From contig JAFGDE010000014.1 of the NCBI GenBank assembly GCA_016932255.1, positions 1 through 64,000 on the forward strand: a stretch of 64,000 nucleotides of DNA. Reading direction: 5' to 3'. The notes under the pieces are model-generated. The model was not told where the DNA came from, did not search any database, and saw only the letters and a list, made by a program, of their open reading frames with translations. The stretch comes from Candidatus Saganbacteria bacterium (GTDB taxonomy: Bacteria; Margulisbacteria; WOR-1; O2-12-FULL-45-9). Of this stretch, positions 49,980 through 57,227 are shown one piece after another (positions within the stretch are counted from its first letter, which is position 1; every line of letters begins with the position of its first letter). The position numbers and the translations under genes are program-made.

Positions 49980-50005
49980 GCCTCGCTTGGTTTGGCTCGA
50001 ATATA

Positions 50006-50731
50006 ATGCGCATCGATGTTCTGACGTTATTCCCTGAAATGTTTCAGGGACCCTTGAATGAAAGTCTGCTTAAAAAGGCCCTGGACAAGGGCCTTTTAAG
50101 TTTTAATATTGTCAATATCCGCGACTTTGCTTCTGACAAGCATAAAACAGCTGACGACACCCCCTATGGCGGCGGTGCCGGCATGGTCATGAAGATCGAC
50201 GTGGCGGCCAAGGCGCTTAAGAGTCTTGGCAGAAGAGAGAAACACAGGATAATTTATCTTTGTCCGACCGGCTTGCCGCTCACCCAACCAAAGGTCAACG
50301 AGCTGGCGAACTTCCAGAATCTGACGCTGGTCTGCGGCCATTATGAAGGGATCGACGCGAGGCTAGAAAGGTTGGTCGATGAAAAAATATCGATCGGCGA
50401 TTACGTCCTGACAGGCGGCGAGATTCCGGCCATGGTGCTGATCGATGCGGTCGCGCGCCAGCTTCCCGGCGTGGTCAAGGAAGCCGCTTCCGTGGAGAAC
50501 GATTCGTTCTATGGCGAGCTGCTCGATTACCTGGCCTATACCAAGCCGGAAGATTTTGAGGGCGAGAAGGTCCCCGAGGTTTTGCTGTCCGGCAATCACG
50601 CGCAGATCGAAAGATGGCGGCGCAAAGAAGCTCTGCGGCGAACGTTCTACCAGCGGCCGGAGCTCTTGGCTAGCCTTGAGCCGCGCGCGGCTGACAAGGA
50701 ACTTATCAACGAGATCTTGACCAATGGCTAA
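50006..50731 (+). CDS. trmD: tRNA (guanine-37-N1)-methyltransferase TrmD
   Basis: SPOUT-fold enzyme making m1G37 to prevent frameshifting. 241 residues: MRIDVLTLFPEMFQGPLNESLLKKAL, DDTPYGGGAGMVMK, LCPTGLPLTQPKVNELA, VCGHYEGIDARLE, SIGDYVLTGGEIPAMVLIDAVARQLPGVV (trefoil-knot SAM site) and QIERWRRKEALRRTFYQRPELL. Overlaps the next methylase gene by 8 bases. Confidence 0.97.
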   Translation: MRIDVLTLFPEMFQGPLNESLLKKALDKGLLSFNIVNIRDFASDKHKTADDTPYGGGAGMVMKIDVAAKALKSLGRREKHRIIYLCPTGLPLTQPKVNELANFQNLTLVCGHYEGIDARLERLVDEKISIGDYVLTGGEIPAMVLIDAVARQLPGVVKEAASVENDSFYGELLDYLAYTKPEDFEGEKVPEVLLSGNHAQIERWRRKEALRRTFYQRPELLASLEPRAADKELINEILTNG

Positions 50732-51299
50732 TGTTTATCTGGCATTGCTGCATCATCCGGTCTTTAATAAACGCAAAGACGTGGTAACGACCTGCATTAC
50801 GGGCTTTGACCTGCATGATATCGCCAGATCAGCCGCAACTTACGGACTCAAACGCTATTATGTTGTCAATCCTTTGCCGGCCCAGCGCGCCTTTGCCGGC
50901 CGGATCATTGATTTCTGGTCCGACGAGCACAGCCTGGAATTCAACTGGACCAGGGCAGAAGCCTTTAAGTTGATCTCGATCAAAGCCGACCTTGATGAGG
51001 TTCTGGCTGATATTGAAAAGAGCGAAGGCAAAAAGCCCAAACTGGTCGGCACGTCGGCAAAAGAGAAAGGCGCGGTCAAATTCAGCGACTTGGCCAAGGA
51101 AATAAAGCGGGCCAAAGGGCCTTATCTGATCCTGTTAGGCACAGGCTGGGGCCTGACGGATGAGGTTTTTGAACGTTTTGACCTTGTCCTTGAGCCGATC
51201 AAGGGAAAAAGTGACCTGCCTGCCGTCCAGGCAGGCTATAACCATTTGTCAGTTCGCTCGGCAAATGCTATAATATTAGATAGATTACTGGGCCGATAA
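50724..51299 (+). CDS. SAM-dependent RNA methyltransferase of the COG4752 / TrmD-associated family
   Basis: 191 residues: [64 protein letters not shown] and [28 protein letters not shown]...[20 protein letters not shown]. The C-terminal part has the knot-like GTGWGL...LSVRSA pattern of SPOUT methylases. In other bacteria this domain lies beside or fused to TrmD. The RNA target is unknown. It overlaps trmD by 8 bases and precedes rplS. Confidence 0.85.
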   Translation: MANVYLALLHHPVFNKRKDVVTTCITGFDLHDIARSAATYGLKRYYVVNPLPAQRAFAGRIIDFWSDEHSLEFNWTRAEAFKLISIKADLDEVLADIEKSEGKKPKLVGTSAKEKGAVKFSDLAKEIKRAKGPYLILLGTGWGLTDEVFERFDLVLEPIKGKSDLPAVQAGYNHLSVRSANAIILDRLLGR

Positions 51300-51315
51300 G
51301 CGGCCGGGCGGATGG

Positions 51316-51340
51316 GTGCATAGGGAGCGCCCCTATACAC
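51316..51340 (+). promoter_or_regulatory. Stem-loop in the rplS leader, possible L19 autoregulatory element
   Basis: GTG-C-ATAGGG, loop AGCGC, CCCTAT-A-CAC: nine pairs with one C-A mismatch, 17 bases after the upstream stop and 57 bases before rplS. L19 leaders with short hairpins are described in other bacteria; I matched position and form only. No T-run, so not a terminator. Confidence 0.45.
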
Positions 51341-51396
51341 ATAACAACCTGACCATCTATCAACCATGCATTTTATATAAAAGGAGTTCGTTTGCG

Positions 51397-51774
51397 ATGA
51401 AGATGATTGATGAAATGGAAAAAGCTCAGTTAAAGGACGTGCCGAAATTCAAGGTCGGAGATACTGTTAAGGTATTTTCCAAGATCATTGAAGGTGGCAA
51501 GGAGCGTGTGCAGGGCTTTGAAGGGATAGTTATCAAGAGGCAAGGCGGCAGCAGCCGCGAGACCTTTACTGTGAGGAAGCTGGTCCAGGGTGTCGGGGTC
51601 GAACGGACATTCCTGGTCCATTCACCGCGCATCGACCATATCACGATCCAGCGCAGCGGCAAGGTCCGCCGCGCCAAGCTATACTACCTGCGCAAGCGCA
51701 TCGGTAGTTCCGCAACCAAGGTCGAAGAGGAGAAACAGGTCGAGGCAACTCAACCAGCGAAAGAGAGCGCCTAA
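51397..51774 (+). CDS. rplS: 50S ribosomal protein L19
   Basis: 125 residues: [96 protein letters not shown], then a short Glu/Lys/Gln tail. The ORF track's 27 upstream residues belong to the leader; ATG 51397 follows AAGGAG by 10 bases, a slightly long spacing. lepB starts directly after the stop. Confidence 0.95.
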   Translation: MKMIDEMEKAQLKDVPKFKVGDTVKVFSKIIEGGKERVQGFEGIVIKRQGGSSRETFTVRKLVQGVGVERTFLVHSPRIDHITIQRSGKVRRAKLYYLRKRIGSSATKVEEEKQVEATQPAKESA

Positions 51775-52317
51775 ATGTCCCAAGAGACGAAACCGCAAGG
51801 CCGCCTGCAGCACTGGATCTTTGACTGGACAGAGACGATCGTTGTCGCTTTCATCATGGCGCTGGTCATCCGCGCCTTTTTCATCCAGGTTTTCTGGATC
51901 CCCTCCAGTTCCATGGAGCCCACCCTGGATATCCAGGACCGTTTAGTGGTCAATAAGGTCACTTATCATTTTCGTGAGCCCCGGCGCATGGAAATAGTTG
52001 TCTTCCGTCAAGTTGCGCCTGAAGACATGCCTAAAAAGGACCTGATCAAGCGCCTGATCGGCTTGCCGGGAGAAACCCTGGAAGTGCGCGACGGCATAGT
52101 TTACATCAACGGCAAGAGCCTGGAGGAAAAGCACCCGATGAACCGGGACTTTTCCGACTTTGGGCCGGTCAAGGTACCTGATGACGCGTATTTTGTGATG
52201 GGCGATAACCGGCCGGCCTCCGCAGACAGCCGCTTCTGGGGCTTTCTACCGAAAAAGAACCTGATTGGCCCGGCCAAGATGATCATCTGGCCGCTTAACA
52301 AGATCAGCCTCATTTAA
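51775..52317 (+). CDS. lepB: Signal peptidase I
   Basis: Membrane serine protease removing Sec/Tat signal peptides. 180 residues: one N-terminal TM ([22 protein letters not shown]), catalytic Ser46 in [10 protein letters not shown], Lys92 in [25 protein letters not shown], then [23 protein letters not shown]. Single-TM form. It abuts rplS with no gap and probably shares its transcript. Confidence 0.96.
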   Translation: MSQETKPQGRLQHWIFDWTETIVVAFIMALVIRAFFIQVFWIPSSSMEPTLDIQDRLVVNKVTYHFREPRRMEIVVFRQVAPEDMPKKDLIKRLIGLPGETLEVRDGIVYINGKSLEEKHPMNRDFSDFGPVKVPDDAYFVMGDNRPASADSRFWGFLPKKNLIGPAKMIIWPLNKISLI

Positions 52318-52355
52318 AACCGCTGGACAAGTCTGGAATTTTTTTCGATCTGCGC

Positions 52356-52361
52356 TATAAT
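52356..52361 (+). promoter_or_regulatory. -10 box of rnhB (leaderless type)
   Basis: TATAAT ending 7 bases before the ATG at 52369; CTGGAA lies at 17-base spacing. No Shine-Dalgarno between box and start. Confidence 0.55.
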
Positions 52362-52368
52362 CCGTTGT

Positions 52369-53004
52369 ATGCAGCGTCCGTCCCTTAAGTATGAAAGAGA
52401 ACTTTGGCGGAAAGGCTCTCTTCTTGTCGCGGGAATTGATGAAGCCGGGCGCGGGCCCCTGGCGGGCCCGGTAGTCGCCGCGGCGGTCGTTTTTCCGGTC
52501 GATATCAAGCTAGCCGGCCTGGCTGATTCAAAGTTGTTAAATGATAAAAAGCGGCAGCAGCTCTATAAAAAGATCCGTCGCCTGGCCACGGCTGTTGGCG
52601 TCGGCATAGTCAGCAACAAACAGATCGACCGTTTTGGCATCGGCCGGGCTGATGTTTTGGCCATGCGCATGGCGGTCGAGAATTTGGGCATCCGGCCGGA
52701 TCATTTATTGATCGACGGGCTCAGGGTGAGGCTCGGCTTGGGCCTGCCGCAGGAACACATCATAAAAGGAGATCGTAAATGCGCCAGCATTGCCGCGGCG
52801 TCGATCATCGCTAAAGTAACACGCGACCGCATCATGGACCGCTTCCACAAAAAGTATCCGGGTTACGGCTTTAACAGCCACCGGGGCTACGGCACGGCCA
52901 AACATCTCAGGTCGCTGAGGAAACATGGCAGCTGCCCGATACACCGGCGTTCATTTGCCCCTGTTCAGGTGATCTCCCAGACCCAGTTAGAACTGCTTAA
53001 ATGA
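52369..53004 (+). CDS. rnhB: Ribonuclease HII
   Basis: Removes ribonucleotides and RNA primers from DNA. 211 residues: [26 protein letters not shown] (DEAGRG with catalytic Asp and Glu), [41 protein letters not shown] and [40 protein letters not shown]. Starts 51 bases after lepB with its own -10 box. Convergent with pyrB. Confidence 0.96.
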   Translation: MQRPSLKYERELWRKGSLLVAGIDEAGRGPLAGPVVAAAVVFPVDIKLAGLADSKLLNDKKRQQLYKKIRRLATAVGVGIVSNKQIDRFGIGRADVLAMRMAVENLGIRPDHLLIDGLRVRLGLGLPQEHIIKGDRKCASIAAASIIAKVTRDRIMDRFHKKYPGYGFNSHRGYGTAKHLRSLRKHGSCPIHRRSFAPVQVISQTQLELLK

Positions 53005-53009
53005 GAAGG

Positions 53010-53951
53010 TTAATGAGAATTCTTGCCGCCCAGCAGTAAAAAGAGCAAAGCGGTCCTGACCGCGACCCCGTTGGTAACCTGTTCAAGAATGACATTGTAA
53101 GGCCCGTCCGCCACCTCTGACGTCAGTTCGACCCCCCGGTTGATCGGGCCAGGGTGCATGACCACAACATCTTTTTTGGCTTGTTTCATTCGTTCGGCGT
53201 TCAGTCCGTAGAGCGCGGCATACTCTTCGATCGACGGGAACAAGCCTTTTTCCTGCCGCTCTTTCTGGATGCGCAGCATGTTGATGAAATCAGCGTCGCG
53301 GATCTCGCGGTCGAGGTCGTAAGAAACCATCGCGCCCATCTCTTCAATGTCCTTGGGGATCATGGTCGGCGGTCCGACCACCACGACCTTGGCTCCCAGC
53401 TTGGTCAGGCCCCAGATGTTGGAGCGCGCCACCCGGGAGTGGAGGATATCACCGACGATCACGACCTTCTTGTTCTTGAGGCTGCCTTTTTTCTCCTGCA
53501 TCGTAAAGATGTCAAGCAGGCCCTGGGTCGGGTGTTCATCGAACCCGTCGCCCGCGTTGATGATCGAGATATTGCAGTGTTTGGCCGCTAGATGAGGCGC
53601 GCCGGCCATGGAATGCCGCATGATGATCGCGTCAACGCCCATGACCTCAAGGTTCTTGATCGTATCGATCAAGTTCTCGCCTTTGACGATCGAACTGGAC
53701 GCAACAGCGATGTTGGTGATATTGGCCGAGAGGATCTTGGCCGCCATGTTGAACGAGGTCCTGGTCCTGGTGCTGGCCTCATAGAACAAAGTGATGATGT
53801 GTTTGCCCAAAAGCGTCGGGACCTTAGGGATCGGACGGGCGGCGACTTCCTTCATCGAGTGGGCGGTCTTTAAAATTAATTTGATTTCTTCAAGAGTGAG
53901 TTCTTTGAGTCCGAGCAGATCTTTTCTATTTAAGCTTTTGACCTTGTTCAT
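53010..53951 (-). CDS. pyrB: Aspartate carbamoyltransferase catalytic subunit
   Basis: First committed step of pyrimidine synthesis. 313 residues: ITLFYEASTRTRTSFNMAAKIL (carbamoyl-phosphate site), VMGVDAIIMRHSMAGAPHLAA, INAGDGFDEHPTQGLLDIFTM, VVIVGDILHSRVARSNIWGLTKLGA and VMHPGPINRGVEL. No pyrI is present. A TATAAT lies 24 bases before the ATG, so unlike many neighbours it has a short leader, with no clear Shine-Dalgarno. Divergent from apbE. Confidence 0.96.
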   Translation of the reverse strand: MNKVKSLNRKDLLGLKELTLEEIKLILKTAHSMKEVAARPIPKVPTLLGKHIITLFYEASTRTRTSFNMAAKILSANITNIAVASSSIVKGENLIDTIKNLEVMGVDAIIMRHSMAGAPHLAAKHCNISIINAGDGFDEHPTQGLLDIFTMQEKKGSLKNKKVVIVGDILHSRVARSNIWGLTKLGAKVVVVGPPTMIPKDIEEMGAMVSYDLDREIRDADFINMLRIQKERQEKGLFPSIEEYAALYGLNAERMKQAKKDVVVMHPGPINRGVELTSEVADGPYNVILEQVTNGVAVRTALLFLLLGGKNSH

Positions 53952-53998
53952 GACAATTGCTTGTTCAGCTTCATTATTATATCATATATCAGTCTGTC

Positions 53999-54877
53999 AT
54001 GAGAATACGGCCGATACATATTCTTTTATTCTGCCTGCTCCTGCTGATAACCGCTGAGCTGGCCTATACCTGTATCATGCCTGTTGGGGAAGGGTCCGCC
54101 TACTTGATGGGAACGCCTGTCAGGGTCAAGGTTCTGGGCGTGAATTCGCCGGAGCTGGCGCAGCTGGGGCTTGAACGGATCAGTCAATTGGATGCCCTGT
54201 TCAGCAGGTTCAGAACAAACAGCGAAGTTGACCTGATCAACCGTTTTGCCGGACAGGTGCCGGTGGCGGTCTCGCCCGACACCTATGCCTGTATTCGCCA
54301 GGCAGCCGCGGTCAATCAGCTGACCAACGGCGCTTTTGACATCACTTTGGGCAAGCCTTGGGCCCTGGAGCTGGATGATAAAAGCCAAAAGGTCTTTTTA
54401 CGCGATAAAGAGGCCGGCCTTGATCTGGGTGGTATAGGCAAGGGTTTTGCTGCCGAGGCCGCGCGCTGTCTATTGCTGAAATCAGGGGCGAAAAGTGGTA
54501 TGATAGACATGCGGTCGACGATTGCTGTTTTTGGCCCCAGGACCTGGTCGGTCGGCATCCAGCACCCCCGGCAGAAGGGGAAAATGCTCGGCTCTGTCAC
54601 GCTTATGAACGGACAAAGCCTGGCGACCTCGGGGGATTATGAGCGTGGCCGGCATATCATCGATCCTCTGACCAAACAGGCAGCTGACCTGTGTCAAAGC
54701 GTGACCGTGATCGGCGGCAACGCCGCTGAGACCGATGCGCTGGCCACGGCTATCTGTGTCATGGGGCCGGAGCAGGGCCTGCAACTGATCGAAGCCTTAC
54801 CCAATAAGGAAGTTCTGATAATTGACGAACAAGGAAGCATGACCTGGTCGAGCGGATTCGTGCTTGAACAAATATGA
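53999..54877 (+). CDS. apbE: FAD:protein FMN transferase (ApbE family)
   Basis: Exported flavin transferase that covalently attaches FMN to Thr/Ser in partner proteins. 292 residues from ATG 53999: N-terminal TM/signal (IHILLFCLLLLITAELAYTCI), YLMGTPVRVKV, LDALFSRFRTNSEVDLINR, FDITLGKPW, GLDLGGIGKGFAAEAARCLL, SLATSGDYERGRHIIDPLT and AAETDALATAICVMG (metal-binding Asp). The usual LINLGGN block is altered to MIDMRSTIAVFG. No flavoprotein substrate is nearby. TATATC ends 8 bases before the ATG. ATGA overlap with ackA. Confidence 0.9.
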   Translation: MRIRPIHILLFCLLLLITAELAYTCIMPVGEGSAYLMGTPVRVKVLGVNSPELAQLGLERISQLDALFSRFRTNSEVDLINRFAGQVPVAVSPDTYACIRQAAAVNQLTNGAFDITLGKPWALELDDKSQKVFLRDKEAGLDLGGIGKGFAAEAARCLLLKSGAKSGMIDMRSTIAVFGPRTWSVGIQHPRQKGKMLGSVTLMNGQSLATSGDYERGRHIIDPLTKQAADLCQSVTVIGGNAAETDALATAICVMGPEQGLQLIEALPNKEVLIIDEQGSMTWSSGFVLEQI

Positions 54878-56145
54878 TCATCCTAGCTTTGAATTGCGGT
54901 AGTTCCTCGGTCAAATACAAGCTTTTCCACTGGGAAAAGCGCCAGACGCTCACCAAAGGGATAGTTGAGCGGGTCGGCATACCCGGATCCTCCATCGATT
55001 TTGAGATACCTGGTAAAAGCGAAAAACAGATTAAAAAAGACTGCCCTGACCATCGCACGGCGCTCAAATTGATCATTGAAACCCTGAGCCAGGGCGAGCA
55101 CGCGGTCATTAAAGACCTGTCTGAGATCTCTGCTGTCGGCCACCGGGTGGTGCACGGCGGCGAGAAATTCAAAAGCTCGGTCCTGATCGATGACGAGGTA
55201 ATTGATGCGATCCGCAGCGTGCAGGACCTGGCGCCGCTGCATAATCCGCCCAATATTGCCGGCATCGAAGCGGCCAAGGAGGTCATGCCTGAGGCGCCGC
55301 ATATCGCGGTCTTTGACACGGCGTTCCATCAGACCATGCCCGAACATTCATTTCTTTATCCCGTGCCTTATGAATGGTACGGCATGTACGGTGTCAGGCG
55401 CTATGGCTTCCACGGCACGTCGCACCTTTATGTTTCTCGCCGCGCAGCGGTAATTCTGGGCAAGAAACCTTCGGAGACCAATCTGATCACTATGCATATC
55501 GGTAACGGTGCCAGTATTGCCGCCGTTAAAGAAGGAATTTCGGTCGATACCAGCATGGGGCTGACCCCCCTGGAAGGGGCGGTCATGGGGACACGCTGCG
55601 GCGACATCGATCCCGCCATTGTGCTGTTCATGATCGAGAAAGAAGGCTTCTATGCCGAAGAGATCGACGCGATCCTGAACAAGAAATCGGGCCTGCTAGG
55701 CATCACCGGCAAGTACATGGACCGCCGTGATATCGAGAAGGCGGCCAATGAAGGCGACCGCCGCTGCCAGCTGGCCATGGCGATCGAAGCTTATCGCCTC
55801 AGGAAATATATCGGCGCTTATCTGGCGGCCCTGGGCCGCGTCGATGCGGTCGTTTTTACGGCCGGCGCAGGGGAGCTTAATCCCAAACTGCGCTACGACG
55901 TCCTGAGCGGGCTCGACCATCTCGGCATCAGACTTGATCCGGCCGTCAATGAAAGAACACGCAGCCGCGAAAAAGAAGCTCTTATCTCGACCGCTGATTC
56001 AACGATCAAGGTCTATGTCATTCCCACGGATGAAGAAACGGTCTTTATTGAGGATGTGGTGGCGATACTTGAGGGGCGGTATGAAACTCACACCCATTTT
56101 AAATACTCTTTTGAGGACCCGAGATATAAAAAGAAGGCGCAATGA
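54874..56145 (+). CDS. ackA: Acetate kinase
   Basis: Reversible acetyl-phosphate/ADP to acetate/ATP; in anaerobes it yields ATP. 423 residues: ILALNCGSSSVKYKLF, VGHRVVHGGEKF, PLHNPPNIAGI, FDTAFHQTMP, RRYGFHGTSHLY, HIGNGASIAAVKEGISVDTSMGLTPLEGAVMGTRCGDIDPAIV and VFTAGAGELNPKLR. About 20 residues longer at the C-terminus than usual. No pta neighbour. ATGA overlaps on both sides bind apbE-ackA-glmU-like into one unit. Confidence 0.96.
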   Translation: MIILALNCGSSSVKYKLFHWEKRQTLTKGIVERVGIPGSSIDFEIPGKSEKQIKKDCPDHRTALKLIIETLSQGEHAVIKDLSEISAVGHRVVHGGEKFKSSVLIDDEVIDAIRSVQDLAPLHNPPNIAGIEAAKEVMPEAPHIAVFDTAFHQTMPEHSFLYPVPYEWYGMYGVRRYGFHGTSHLYVSRRAAVILGKKPSETNLITMHIGNGASIAAVKEGISVDTSMGLTPLEGAVMGTRCGDIDPAIVLFMIEKEGFYAEEIDAILNKKSGLLGITGKYMDRRDIEKAANEGDRRCQLAMAIEAYRLRKYIGAYLAALGRVDAVVFTAGAGELNPKLRYDVLSGLDHLGIRLDPAVNERTRSREKEALISTADSTIKVYVIPTDEETVFIEDVVAILEGRYETHTHFKYSFEDPRYKKKAQ

Positions 56146-57227
56146 AACTGATAATTTACGAGGACGAAGGGTATAAGAATTTTCTGCCGCTGGCCTGGAC
56201 CCGGCCGGTCTATGACCTGCGTTGCGGCATTGATACGCTGGCCCAGAAGATGCTAAGGCAGTATCCTAAAGCTGTTGCGGCCTATGGCTGCCGTTATTAT
56301 CTGCCCGGGGAAAAACTGATGAAATTTGAGCGCGGCCTGTTCATTAACGGCCGCGTCCTGGCCGGCTCCAGGCTGGCCAGAGAGATCCCGCTCAAAGGCA
56401 AGGATGAGATATTTTTTTCCGGAGAAGAGATCGTGGCGGTCAGGGCGGTCAGCAAACCTTTTGCCGAGGTGAAAAAGAGAGCCAGGACCAAACGGGTCAA
56501 TGTCCAATTGGTCAAATATCCCTGGGACCTGATCGTTGAGAACAGCGGCCAGATCCTGGCTGATAGCAGGTATCACAGGAACAAAAAGCAGGGCAAAGCC
56601 CATAAATCTGCGGTCTTCTATAATCATAAGGACATTATCATTGCGGCTGGGGCTGAGGTCGAAGCCCATGCCGTGCTGGACGCGCGCCAGGGGCCGATCT
56701 ATATCGGGCCGGGCACGATCGTCCGTGCCGGAGCACTGCTTAAAGGTCCGCTGTCGATCGGGCCGGGGTGTCGCATTGGCGGGGAGATCTCCGCATCGAT
56801 TATTCATGGTTACTCCAATAAGAGTCACTACGGCTTTCTGGGCCACGCTTATATCGGCGAATGGGTCAATCTGGGGGCCGGGACGACCAATTCCAATCTG
56901 AAGAACACTTACGGCAATGTTAAGGTCGAGATCGACGGCAAATCGATCGATTCGGGCCTGCGCTTCCTGGGCTGTTTTATCGCCGACCATGCCAAGACAG
57001 GCATCGGCACGCTGATCACGACCGGAGCGGCCATTGGCGTGGGGGCGAATATATTTGGTGGCGGAGTTACGCCCAAGGTCGTGCCTTGTTTCAGCTGGGG
57101 GCAGAAAGGCCGATATGAATTGAGCAAGATGCTGGCTTCAGCGGCTCTGATAATGGAGCGGCGCAGCAAGAAATTGGACGAACAGCAGAAAGAGATGCTG
57201 GCAAAGATCTACCAGTTCACAAAATGA
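56142..57227 (+). CDS. GlmU-like putative sugar nucleotidyltransferase/acetyltransferase
   Basis: 361 residues. It starts MKLIIYEDEGYKNFLPLAWTRPVYDLRCGIDTL, without the classic GxGTRM transferase loop, followed by a left-handed beta-helix (IYIGPGTIVRAGALLKGPLSIGPGCRIGGEI, YIGEWVNLGAGTTNSNLKNTYGNVKV, TGIGTLITTGAAIGVGANIFGGG). This matches the alternative GlmU family known from Bacteroidetes and other phyla, proposed to make UDP-N-acetylglucosamine. Activity is unverified. Ends 11 bases into the convergent RelA-like gene. Confidence 0.78.
   Translation: MKLIIYEDEGYKNFLPLAWTRPVYDLRCGIDTLAQKMLRQYPKAVAAYGCRYYLPGEKLMKFERGLFINGRVLAGSRLAREIPLKGKDEIFFSGEEIVAVRAVSKPFAEVKKRARTKRVNVQLVKYPWDLIVENSGQILADSRYHRNKKQGKAHKSAVFYNHKDIIIAAGAEVEAHAVLDARQGPIYIGPGTIVRAGALLKGPLSIGPGCRIGGEISASIIHGYSNKSHYGFLGHAYIGEWVNLGAGTTNSNLKNTYGNVKVEIDGKSIDSGLRFLGCFIADHAKTGIGTLITTGAAIGVGANIFGGGVTPKVVPCFSWGQKGRYELSKMLASAALIMERRSKKLDEQQKEMLAKIYQFTK

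Noticed and set aside
56253-56990. 245-residue minus-strand ORF
   Set aside because: Antisense to the GlmU-like gene, with no start signal.
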